This document shows positions 12,601 through 24,882 of a DNA stretch of 64,000 nt, in pieces. A program made the translations under genes and the position numbers. Position 1 is the first letter of the stretch. The number at the start of each line of letters is the position of its first letter. Below the pieces are notes generated by a model. It searched no databases and was not told the DNA's origin. It worked only from the letters and a program-made list of their open reading frames with translations. The stretch is from Climacium dendroides (lineage: Eukaryota > Streptophyta > Bryopsida > Hypnales > Climaciaceae), in contig OX467085.1 in the NCBI GenBank assembly GCA_950106755.1, forward strand, positions 1,116,001 to 1,180,000, read 5' to 3'.

Positions 12601-15600
12601 GAAGTTTAAGAGAACCCTATTGATTCCCCACACTTCTTCAATGGAAATCGGTTTTAAAAAAAAGACTCTAGAAATCATGCTGGATTTCATAAACACCAAA
12701 CCAATAAATTATATCGATTTGACGTGGAAGCATGTCCGAAAACATAACACACAAGTTGCAAACCTTCAAAATAATTAGGATTCATAGAAAAATGAAGTTT
12801 AAAAGAACCCTATTGATTCCCCACACTTCTTCAATGGAAATCGGTTTTGAAAAAAAGACTTTAGAAATCATGTTGGATTTGATAGAAACCAAACCAATAA
12901 ATTATATCGATTTGACGTGGAAGCATGTCCGAAAACATAACACACAAGTTGAAAACCTTCAAAATAATTAGGATTCATAGAAAAAGGAAGTTTAAGGGAA
13001 CCCTATTGATTCCCCACACTTCTTCAATGGAAATCGGTTTTAAAAAAAAGACTCTAGAAATCATGTTGGATTTCATAAACACCAAACCAATAAATTATAT
13101 CGATTTGACGTGGAAGCATGTCCGAAAACATAACACACAAGTTGCAAACCTTCAAAATAATTAGGATTCATAGAAAAATGAAGTTTAAGAGAACCCTATT
13201 GATTCCCCACACTTCTTCAATGGAAATCGGTTTTAAAAAAAAGACTCTAGAAATCATGTTGGATTTGATAGACACCAAACCAATAAATTATATCGATTTG
13301 ACGTGGAAGCATGTCCGAAAACATAACACACAAGTTGCAAACCTTCAAAATAATTAGGATTCATAGAAAAATGAAGTTTAAAAGAACCCTATTGATTCCC
13401 CACACTTCTTCAATGGAAATCGGTTTTGAAAAAAAGACTTTAGAAATCATGTTGGATTTGATAGAAACCAAACCAATAAATTATATCGATTTGACGTGGA
13501 AGCATGTCCGAAAACATAACACACAAGTTGCAAACCTTCAAAATAATTAGGATTCATAGAAAAATGAAGTTTAAGAGAACCCTATTGATTCCCCACACTT
13601 CTTCAATGGAAATCGGTTTTAAAAAAAAGACTCTAGAAATTATGTTGGATTTGATAAGTACCAAACCAATAAATTATATCGATTTGACGTGGAAGCATGT
13701 CCGAAAACATAACACACAAGTTGCAAACCTTCAATATAATTAGGATTCATAGAAAAATGAAGTTTAAGGGAACCCTATTGATTCCCCACACTTCTTCAAT
13801 TGAAATCGGTTTTAAAAAAAAGACTCTAGAAATCATGTTGGATTTGATAGACACCAAACCAATAAATTATATCGATTTGACGTGGAAGCATGTCCGAAAA
13901 CATAACACACAAGTATCAAACCTTCAAAATAATTAGGATTTATAGAAAAATGAAGTTTAAGAGAACGTGATTGATTCCCTACACTTCTTCAATTGAACTT
14001 CTATTAAAAGAAAGACTCTAGAAATCATGTTGGATTGGATAGACGCCAAACCAATAATTTATATCGATTTGACGTGGAATCATGTCCAAAAACATAACAC
14101 ACAAGTTGCAAACCTTCAAAATAATTAGGATTCATAGAAAAATGAAGTTTAAGAGAACCCTATTGATTCCCCACACTTCTTCAATGGAAATCGGTTTTAA
14201 AAAAAAGACTCTAGAAATCATGTTGGATTTGATAGAAACCAAACCAATAATTTATATCGATTTGACGTGGAATCATGTCCGAAAACATAACACACAAGTT
14301 GAAAACCTTCAAAATAATTAGGATTCATAGAGAAATGAAGTTTAAGGGAACCCTATTGATTCCCCACACTTCTTCAATGGAAATTGGTTTTAAAAAAAAG
14401 ACTCTAGAAATCATGTTGGATTTCATAAACACCAAACCAATAAATTATATCGATTTGACGTGGAAGCATGTCCGAAAACATAACACACAAGTATCAAACC
14501 TTCAAAATAATTAGGATTCATAGAAAAATGAAGTTTAAGGGAACCCTATTGATTCCCCACACTTCTTCAATGGAAATTGGTTTTAAAAAAAAGACTCTAG
14601 AAATCATGTTGGATTTCATAAACACCAAACCAATAAATTATATCGATTTGACGTGGAAGCATGTCCGAAAACATATCACACAAGTTGCAAACCTTCAAAA
14701 TAATTAGGATTCATAGAAAAATGAAGTTTAAGGGAACCCTATTGATTCCCCACACTTCTTCAATGGAAATCGGTTTTAAAAAAAAGACTCTAGAAATCAT
14801 GTTGGATTTGATAGACACCAAACCAATAATTTACATCGATTTGACGTGGAAGCATGTCCGAAAACATAACACACAAGTTGCAAACCTTCAAAATAATTAG
14901 GATTCATAGAAAAATGAAGTTTAAGAGAACCCTATTGATTCCCCACACTTCTTCAATGGAAATCGGTTTTAAAAAAAAGACTCTAGAAATCATGCTGGAT
15001 TTCATAAACACCAAACCAATAAATTATATCGATTTGACGTGGAAGCATGTCCGAAAACATAACACACAAGTTGCAAACCTTCAAAATAATTAGGATTCAT
15101 AGAAAAATGAAGTTTAAAAGAACCCTATTGATTCCCCACACTTCTTCAATGGAAATCGGTTTTGAAAAAAAGACTTTAGAAATCATGTTGGATTTGATAG
15201 AAACCAAACCAATAAATTATATCGATTTGACGTGGAAGCATGTCCGAAAACATAACACACAAGTTGAAAACCTTCAAAATAATTAGGATTCATAGAAAAA
15301 GGAAGTTTAAGGGAACCCTATTGATTCCCCACACTTCTTCAATGGAAATCGGTTTTAAAAAAAAGACTCTAGAAATCATGTTGGATTTCATAAACACCAA
15401 ACCAATAAATTATATCGATTTGACGTGGAAGCATGTCCGAAAACATAACACACAAGTTGCAAACCTTCAAAATAATTAGGATTCATAGAAAAATGAAGTT
15501 TAAGAGAACCCTATTGATTCCCCACACTTCTTCAATGGAAATCGGTTTTAAAAAAAAGACTCTAGAAATCATGTTGGATTTGATAGACACCAAACCAATA

Positions 15601-15818
15601 AATTATATCGATTTGACGTGGAAGCATGTCCGAAAACATAACACACAAGTTGCAAACCTTCAAAATAATTAGGATTCATAGAAAAATGAAGTTTAAAAGA
15701 ACCCTATTGATTCCCCACACTTCTTCAATGGAAATCGGTTTTGAAAAAAAGACTTTAGAAATCATGTTGGATTTGATAGAAACCAAACCAATAAATTATA
15801 TCGATTTGACGTGGAAGC
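9645..15818 (+). repeat. 6174-bp HOR (32-mer), copy 2
   Basis: Same monomer order as 3471-9644, including ggaaaccgg at 10031, two gataagtacc copies (11189, 13504) and B1 at 11575 and 13890. Its first nested 12-mer (11189-13503) lacks the caatataat and atgtccaaaa alleles, while its second (13504-15818) has them. Both 12-mers of copy 1 have them, so the marker distribution is mosaic. The gacactaaac allele in the monomer at 9838 recurs at 16012, exactly 6174 bp on, but not at 3664. Confidence 0.88.
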
Positions 15819-18800
15819 ATGTCCGAAAACATAACACACAAGTTGAAAACCTTCAAAATAATTAGGATTCATAGAAAAATGAAGTTTAAGGGAACCCTAT
15901 TGATTCCCCACACTTCTTCAATGGAAATCGGTTTTAAAAAAAAGACTCTAGAAATCATGTTGGATTTCATAAACACCAAACCAATAAATTATATCGATTT
16001 GACGTGGAAGCATGTCCGAAAACATAACACACAAGTTGCAAACCTTCAAAATAATTAGGATTCATAGAAAAATGAAGTTTAAGAGAACCCTATTGATTCC
16101 CCACACTTCTTCAATGGAAATCGGTTTTAAAAAAAAGACTCTAGAAATCATGTTGGATTTGATAGACACTAAACCAATAATTTATATCGATTTGACGTGG
16201 AATCATGTCCGAAAACATAACACACAAGTTGAAAACCTTCAAAATAATTAGGATTCATAGAAAAATGAAGTTTAAGAGAACCCTATTGATTCCCCACACT
16301 TCTTCAATGGAAACCGGTTTTAAAAAAAAGACTCTAGAAATCATGCTGGATTTCATAAACACCAAACCAATAAATTATATCGATTTGACGTGGAAGCATG
16401 TCCGAAAACATAACACACAAGTTGCAAACCTTCAAAATAATTAGGATTCATAGAAAAATGAAGTTTAAGAGAACCCTATTGATTCCCCACACTTCTTCAA
16501 TGGAAATCGGTTTTAAAAAAAAGACTCTAGAAATCATGTTGGATTTGATAGACACCAAACCAATAAATTATATCGATTTGACGTGGAAGCATGTCCGAAA
16601 ACATAACACACAAGTTGCAAACCTTCAAAATAATTAGGATTCATAGAAAAATGAAGTTTAAAAGAACCCTATTGATTCCCCACACTTCTTCAATGGAAAT
16701 CGGTTTTGAAAAAAAGACTTTAGAAATCATGTTGGATTTGATAGAAACCAAACCAATAAATTATATCGATTTGACGTGGAAGCATGTCCGAAAACATAAC
16801 ACACAAGTTGAAAACCTTCAAAATAATTAGGATTCATAGAAAAATGAAGTTTAAGGGAACCCTATTGATTCCCCACACTTCTTCAATGGAAATCGGTTTT
16901 AAAAAAAAGACTCTAGAAATTATGTTGGATTTGATAAGTACCAAACCAATAAATTATATCGATTTGACGTGGAAGCATGTCCGAAAACATAACACACAAG
17001 TTGCAAACCTTCAAAATAATTAGGATTCATAGAAAAATGAAGTTTAAGGGAACCCTATTGATTCCCCACACTTCTTCAATTGAAATCGGTTTTGAAAAAA
17101 AGACTCTAGAAATCATGTTGGATTTGATAGACACCAAACCAATAAATTATATCGATTTGACGTGGAAGCATGTCCGAAAACATAACACACAAGTATCAAA
17201 CCTTCAAAATAATTAGGATTTATAGAAAAATGAAGTTTAAGAGAACGTGATTGATTCCCTACACTTCTTCAATTGAACTTCTATTAAAAGAAAGACTCTA
17301 GAAATCATGTTGGATTGGATAGACGCCAAACCAATAATTTATATCGATTTGACGTGGAATCATGTCCGAAAACATAACACACAAGTTGCAAACCTTCAAA
17401 ATAATTAGGATTCATAGAAAAATGAAGTTTAAGAGAACCCTATTGATTCCCCACACTTCTTCAATGGAAATCGGTTTTAAAAAAAAGACTCTAGAAATCA
17501 TGTTGGATTTGATAGACACCAAACCAATAATTTATATCGATTTGACGTGGAATCATGTCCGAAAACATAACACACAAGTTGAAAACCTTCAAAATAATTA
17601 GGATTCATAGAGAAATGAAGTTTAAGGGAACCCTATTGATTCCCCACACTTCTTCAATGGAAATTGGTTTTAAAAAAAAGACTCTAGAAATCATGTTGGA
17701 TTTCATAAACACCAAACCAATAAATTATATCGATTTGACGTGGAAGCATGTCCGAAAACATAACACACAAGTATCAAACCTTCAAAATAATTAGGATTCA
17801 TAGAAAAATGAAGTTTAAGGGAACCCTATTGATTCCCCACACTTCTTCAATGGAAATTGGTTTTAAAAAAAAGACTCTAGAAATCATGTTGGATTTCATA
17901 AACACCAAACCAATAAATTATATCGATTTGACGTGGAAGCATGTCCGAAAACATATCACACAAGTTGCAAACCTTCAAAATAATTAGGATTCATAGAAAA
18001 ATGAAGTTTAAGGGAACCCTATTGATTCCCCACACTTCTTCAATGGAAATCGGTTTTAAAAAAAAGACTCTAGAAATCATGTTGGATTTGATAGACACCA
18101 AACCAATAATTTACATCGATTTGACGTGGAAGCATGTCCGAAAACATAACACACAAGTTGCAAACCTTCAAAATAATTAGGATTCATAGAAAAATGAAGT
18201 TTAAGAGAACCCTATTGATTCCCCACACTTCTTCAATGGAAATCGGTTTTAAAAAAAAGACTCTAGAAATCATGCTGGATTTCATAAACACCAAACCAAT
18301 AAATTATATCGATTTGACGTGGAAGCATGTCCGAAAACATAACACACAAGTTGCAAACCTTCAAAATAATTAGGATTCATAGAAAAATGAAGTTTAAAAG
18401 AACCCTATTGATTCCCCACACTTCTTCAATGGAAATCGGTTTTGAAAAAAAGACTTTAGAAATCATGTTGGATTTGATAGAAACCAAACCAATAAATTAT
18501 ATCGATTTGACGTGGAAGCATGTCCGAAAACATAACACACAAGTTGAAAACCTTCAAAATAATTAGGATTCATAGAAAAATGAAGTTTAAGGGAACCCTA
18601 TTGATTCCCCACACTTCTTCAATGGAAATCGGTTTTAAAAAAAAGACTCTAGAAATCATGTTGGATTTGATAGACACCAAACCAATAATTTATATCGATT
18701 TGACGTGGAATCATGTCCGAAAACATAACACACAAGTTGAAAACCTTCAAAATAATTAGGATTCATAGAAAAATGAAGTTTAAGAGAACCCTATTGATTC

Positions 18801-19870
18801 CCCACACTTCTTCAATGGAAACCGGTTTTAAAAAAAAGACTCTAGAAATCATGCTGGATTTCATAAACACCAAACCAATAAATTATATCGATTTGACGTG
18901 GAAGCATGTCCGAAAACATAACACACAAGTTGCAAACCTTCAAAATAATTAGGATTCATAGAAAAATGAAGTTTAACAGAACCCTATTGATTCCCCACAC
19001 TTCTTCAATGGAAATCGGTTTTAAAAAAAAGACTCTAGAAATCATGTTGGATTTGATAGACACCAAACCAATAAATTATATCGATTTGACGTGGAAGCAT
19101 GTCCGAAAACATAACACACAAGTTGAAAACCTTCAAAATAATTAGGATTCATAGAAAAATGAAGTTTAAGGGAACCCTATTGATTCCCCACACTTCTTCA
19201 ATGGAAATCGGTTTTAAAAAAAAGACTCTAGAAATCATGTTGGATTTCATAAACACCAAACCAATAAATTATATCGATTTGACGTGGAAGCATGTCCGAA
19301 AACATAACACACAAGTTGCAAACCTTCAAAATAATTAGGATTCATAGAAAAATGAAGTTTAAGAGAACCCTATTGATTCCCCACACTTCTTCAATGGAAA
19401 TCGGTTTTAAAAAAAAGACTCTAGAAATCATGTTGGATTTGATAGACACCAAACCAATAATTTATATCGATTTGACGTGGAATCATGTCCGAAAACATAA
19501 CACACAAGTTGAAAACCTTCAAAATAATTAGGATTCATAGAAAAATGAAGTTTAAGAGAACCCTATTGATTCCCCACACTTCTTCAATGGAAATCGGTTT
19601 TAAAAAAAAGACTCTAGAAATCATGTTGGATTTGATAGACACCAAACCAATAAATTATATCGATTTGACGTGGAAGCATGTCCGAAAACATAACACACAA
19701 GTTGCAAACCTTCAAAATAATTAGGATTCATAGAAAAATGAAGTTTAAGAGAACCCTATTGATTCCCCACACTTCTTCAATGGAAATCGGTTTTAAAAAA
19801 AAGACTCTAGAAATTATGTTGGATTTGATAAGTACCAAACCAATAAATTATATCGATTTGACGTGGAAGC
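15819..19870 (+). repeat. Shortened third copy of the 32-mer HOR
   Basis: Starts like 9645, including gacactaaac at 16012 and ggaaaccgg at 16205, then loses blocks of whole monomers. The copy at 16784 joins a left part like 10610 (aagggaacc) to a right part like 11189 (gataagtacc), a loss of three monomers. 16977-18519 then follows 11382-12924 at an offset of 5595. The copy at 18520 is a second junction, leading into 18713 (ggaaaccgg, like 10031). The copy at 18906 combines features of 10224 and 10417. Each break keeps the 193-bp register. Confidence 0.8.
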
Positions 19871-22183
19871 ATGTCCGAAAACATAACACACAAGTATCAA
19901 ACCTTCAAAATAATTAGGATTCATAGAAAAATGAAGTTTAAGGGAACCCTATTGATTCCCCACACTTCTTCAATGGAAATCGGTTTTAAAAAAAAGACTC
20001 TAGAAATCATGTTGGATTTCATAAACACCAAACCAATAAATTATATCGATTTGACGTGGAAGCATGTCCGAAAACATAACACACAAGTATCAAACCTTCA
20101 AAATAATTAGGATTTATAGAAAAATGAAGTTTAAGAGAACGTGATTGATTCCCTACACTTCTTCAATTGAACTTCTATTAAAAGAAAGACTCTAGAAATC
20201 ATGTTGGATTGGATAGACGCCAAACCAATAATTTATATCGATTTGACGTGGAATCATGTCCGAAAACATAACACACAAGTTGCAAACCTTCAAAATAATT
20301 AGGATTCATAGAAAAATGAAGTTTAAGAGAACCCTATTGATTCCCCACACTTCTTCAATGGAAATCGGTTTTAAAAAAAAGACTCTAGAAATCATGTTGG
20401 ATTTGATAGACAGCAAACCAATAATTTATATCGATTTGACGTGGAATCATGTCCGAAAACATAACACACAAGTTGAAAACCTTCAAAATAATTAGGATTC
20501 ATAGAGAAATGAAGTTTAAGGGAACCCTATTGATTCCCCACACTTCTTCAATGGAAATTGGTTTTAAAAAAAAGACTCTAGAAATCATGTTGGATTTCAT
20601 AAACACCAAACCAATAAATTATATCGATTTGACGTGGAAGCATGTCCGAAAACATAACACACAAGTATCAAACCTTCAAAATAATTAGGATTCATAGAAA
20701 AATGAAGTTTAAGGGAACCCTATTGATTCCCCACACTTCTTCAATGGAAATCGGTTTTAAAAAAAAGACTCTAGAAATCATGTTGGATTTCATAAACACC
20801 AAACCAATAAATTATATCGATTTGACGTGGAAGCATGTCCGAAAACATAACACACAAGTTGCAAACCTTCAAAATAATTAGGATTCATAGAAAAATGAAG
20901 TTTAAGAGAACCCTATTGATTCCCCACACTTCTTCAATGGAAATCGGTTTTAAAAAAAAGACTCTAGAAATCATGTTGTATTTGATAGACACCAAACCAA
21001 TAAATTATATCGATTTGACGTGGAAGCATGTCCGAAAACATAACACACAAGTTGCAAACCTTTAAAATAATTAGGATTCATAGGGAAATGAAGTTTAAGG
21101 GAACCCTATTGATTCCCCACACTTCTTCAATGGAAATCGGTTTTAAAAAAAAGACTCTAGAAATCATGTTGGATTTCATAAACACCAAACCAATAAATTA
21201 TATCGATTTGACGTGGAAGCATGTCCGAAAACATAACACACAAGTATCAAACCTTCAAAATAATTAGGATTTATAGAAAAATGAAGTTTAAGAGAACGTG
21301 ATTGATTCCCTACACTTCTTCAATTGAAATTCTATTAAAAGAAAGACTCTAGAAATCATGTTGGATTGGATAGACGCCAAACCAATAATTTATATCGATT
21401 TGACGTGGAATCATGTCCGAAAACATAACACACAAGTTGCAAACCTTCAAAATAATTAGGATTCATAGAAAAATGAAGTTTAAGAGAACCCTATTGATTC
21501 CCCACACTTCTTCAATGGAAATCGGTTTTAAAAAAAAGACTCTAGAAATCATGTTGGATTTGATAGACAGCAAACCAATAATTTATATCGATTTGACGTG
21601 GAATCATGTCCGAAAACATAACACACAAGTATCAAACCTTCAAAATAATTAGGATTTATAGAAAAATGAAGTTTAAGAGAACGTGATTGATTCCCTACAC
21701 TTCTTCAATTGAACTTCTATTAAAAGAAAGACTCTAGAAATCATGTTGGATTGGATAGACGCCAAACCAATAATTTATATCGATTTGACGTGGAATCATG
21801 TCCGAAAACATAACACACAAGTTGCAAACCTTCAAAATAATTAGGATTCTTAGAGAAATGAAGTTTAAGAGAACCCTATTGATTCCCCACACTTCTTCAA
21901 TGGAAATCGGTTTTAAAAAAAAGACTCTAGAAATCATGTTGGATTTGATAGACACCAAACCAATAAATTATATCGATTTGACGTGGAAGCATGTCCGAAA
22001 ACATAACACACAAGTTGCAAACCTTCAAAATAATTAGGATTCATAGAAAAATGAAGTTTAAGAGAACCCTATTGATTCCCCACACTTCTTCAATGGAAAT
22101 CGGTTTTAAAAAAAAGACTCTAGAAATCATGCTAGATTTCATAAACACCAAACCAATAAATTATATCGATTTGACGTGGAAGC
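19871..22183 (+). repeat. Transition block with three B1 monomers
   Basis: Twelve monomers, with B1 at 20064, 21221 and 21606. 20256-20641 echoes the first monomers of the 5593-type segment (cagcaaacc, then gagaaatgaag). The copy at 20835 has a private gttgtatttg, the copy at 21028 has cctttaaaat near its start and atagggaaatg, and the copy at 21798 has the attcttag allele that dominates later. No repeat of this block as a unit is visible in the window. Confidence 0.65.
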
Positions 22184-24882
22184 ATGTCCGAAAACATAAC
22201 ACACAAGTTGCAAACCTTCAAAATAATTAGGATTCATAGAAAAATGAAGTTTAACAGAACCCTATTGATTCCCCACACTTCTTCAATGGAAATCGGTTTT
22301 AAAAAAAAGACTCTAGAAATCATGTTGGATTTGATAAGTACCAAACCAATAAATTATATCGATTTGACGTGGAAGCATGTCCGAAAACATAACACACAAG
22401 TTGCAAACCTTCAAAATAATTAGGATTCATAGAAAAATGAAGTTTAAGGGAACCCTATTGATTCCCCACACTTCTTCAATGGAAATCGGTTTTAAAAAAA
22501 GACTCTAGAAATCATGTTGGATTTGATAGACACCAAACCAATAAATTATATCGATTTGACGTGGAATCATGTCCGAAAACATAACACACAAGTTGCAAAC
22601 CTTCAAAATAATTAGGATTCATAGAAAAATGAAGTTTAAGAGAACCCTATTGATTCCCCACACTTCTTCAATGGAAATCGGTTTTAAAAAAAAGACTCTA
22701 CAAATTATTTTGGATTTGATAAGTTCCAAACCAATAAATTATATCGATTTGACGTGGAAGCATGTCCGAAAACATAACACACAAGTTGCAAACCTTCAAA
22801 ATAATTAGGATTCATAGAAAAATGAAGTTTAAGAGAACCCTATTGATTCCCCACACTTCTTCAATGGAAATCGGTTTTGAAAAAAGACTCTAGAAATCAT
22901 GTTGGATTTGATAGACACCAAACCAATAAATTATATCGATTTGACGTCGAAGTATGTCCGAAAACATAACACACAAGTTGCAAACCTTCAAAATAATTAG
23001 GATTCATAGAAAAATGAAGTTTAAGAGAACCCTATTGATTCCCCACACTTCTTCAATGGAAATCGGTTTTAAAAAAAAGACTCTACAAATTATTTTGGAT
23101 TTGATAAGTTCCAAACCAATAAATTATATCGATTTGACGTGGAAGCATGTCCGAAAACATAACACACAAGTTGCAAACCTTCAAAATAATTAGGATTCAT
23201 AGAAAAATGAAGTTTAAGGGAACCCTATTGATTCCCCACACTTCTTCAATGGAAATCGGTTTTAAAAAAAGACTCTAGAAATCATGTTGGATTTGATAGA
23301 CACCAAACCAATAAATTATATCGATTTGACGTCGAAGTATGTCCGAAAACATAACACACAAGTTGCAAACCTTCAAAATAATTAGGATTCATAGAAAAAT
23401 GAAGTTTAAGAGAACCCTATTGATTCCCCACACTTCTTCAATGGAAATCGGTTTTAAAAAAAAGACTCTACAAATTATTTTGGATTTGATAAGTCCCAAA
23501 CCAATAAATTATATCGATTTGACGTGGAAGCATGTCCGAAAACATAACACACAAGTTGCAAACCTTCAAAATAATTAGGATTCATAGAAAAATGAAGTTT
23601 AAGAGAACCCTATTGATTCCCCACACTTCTTCAATGGAAATCGGTTTTGAAAAAAAGACTCTAGAAATCATGTTGGATTTGATAGACACCAAACCAATAA
23701 ATTATATCGATTTGACGTCGAAGTATGTCCGAAAACATAACACACAAGTTGCAAACCTTCAAAATAATTAGGATTCATAGAAAAATGAAGTTTAAGAGAA
23801 CCCTATTGATTCCCCACACTTCTTCAATGGAAATCGGTTTTAAAAAAAAGACTCTACAAATTATTTTGGATTTGATAAGTTCCAAACCAATAAATTATAT
23901 CGATTTGACGTGGAAGCATGTCCGAAAACATAACACACAAGTTGCAAACCTTCAAAATAATTAGGATTCATAGAAAAATGAAGTTTAAGAGAACCCTATT
24001 GATTCCCCACACTTCTTCAATGGAAATCGGTTTTGAAAAAAAGACTCTAGAAATCATGTTGGATTTGATAGAAACCAAACCAATAAATTATATCGATTTG
24101 ACGTCGAAGTATGTCCGAAAACATAACACACAAGTTGCAAACCTTCAAAATAATTAGGATTTATAGAGAAATGAAGTTTAAGAGAACCCTATTGATTCCC
24201 CACACTTCTTCAATGGAAATCGGTTTTAAAAGAAAGACTCTAGAAATTATGTTGGATTTGATAAGTACCAAACCAATAAATTATATTGATTTGACGTGGA
24301 AGCATGTCCGAAAACATAACACACAAGTTGCAAACCTTCAAAATAATTAGGATTCATAGAGAAATGAAGTTTAACGGAACCCTATTGATTCCCCACACTT
24401 CTTCAATGGAAATCGGTTTTAAAAAAAAGACTCTAGAAATCATGTTGGATTTGATAGAAACCAAACCAATAAATTATATCGATTTGACGTCGAAGTATGT
24501 CCGAAAACATAACACACAAGTTGCAAACCTTCAAAATAATTAGGATTCATAGAAAAATGAAGTTTAAGAGAACCCTATTGATTCCCCACACTTCTTCAAT
24601 GGAAATCGGTTTTGAAAAAAAGACTCTAGAAATCATGTTGGATTTGATAGAAACCAAACCAATTAATTATATCGATTTGACGTGGAATCATGTCCGAAAA
24701 CATAACACACAAGTTGCAAACCTTCAAAATAATTAGGATTCATAGAAAAATGAAGTTTAAGAGAACCCTATTGATTCCCCACACTTCTTCAATGGAAATC
24801 GGTTTTGAAAAAAAGACTCTAGAAATCATGTTGGATTTGATAGAAACCAAACCAATAAATTATATCGATTTGACGTGGAAGC
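22184..24882 (+). repeat. 2699-bp HOR (14-mer), copy 1
   Basis: Fourteen monomers: eleven of 193 bp and three of 192 bp (22377, 22762, 23147) that lost one A in the A-tract. It is repeated at an offset of 2699 bp. Markers: aacagaacc at 22184; ctacaaattattttgg with gataagttcc at 22569, 22954 and 23725; gtcgaagtatg junctions; aaaagaaag with tatattgattt at 24111; aacggaacc at 24304. The last two monomers (24497, 24690) differ from their counterparts, so near-identity covers roughly the first twelve. One difference seen inside is gataagtccc near 23492 versus gataagttcc in copy 2. Confidence 0.87.
22377..22568 (+). repeat. 192-bp type-A monomer with a shortened A-tract, representative
   Basis: The A-tract after cggtttt is seven A long instead of eight (22377, 23147, 25076, 25846), or G plus six A (22762, 25461). 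These six copies are the only type-A monomers shortened at this site. They occur only in the two 14-mer units, at matching places. Confidence 0.92.
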
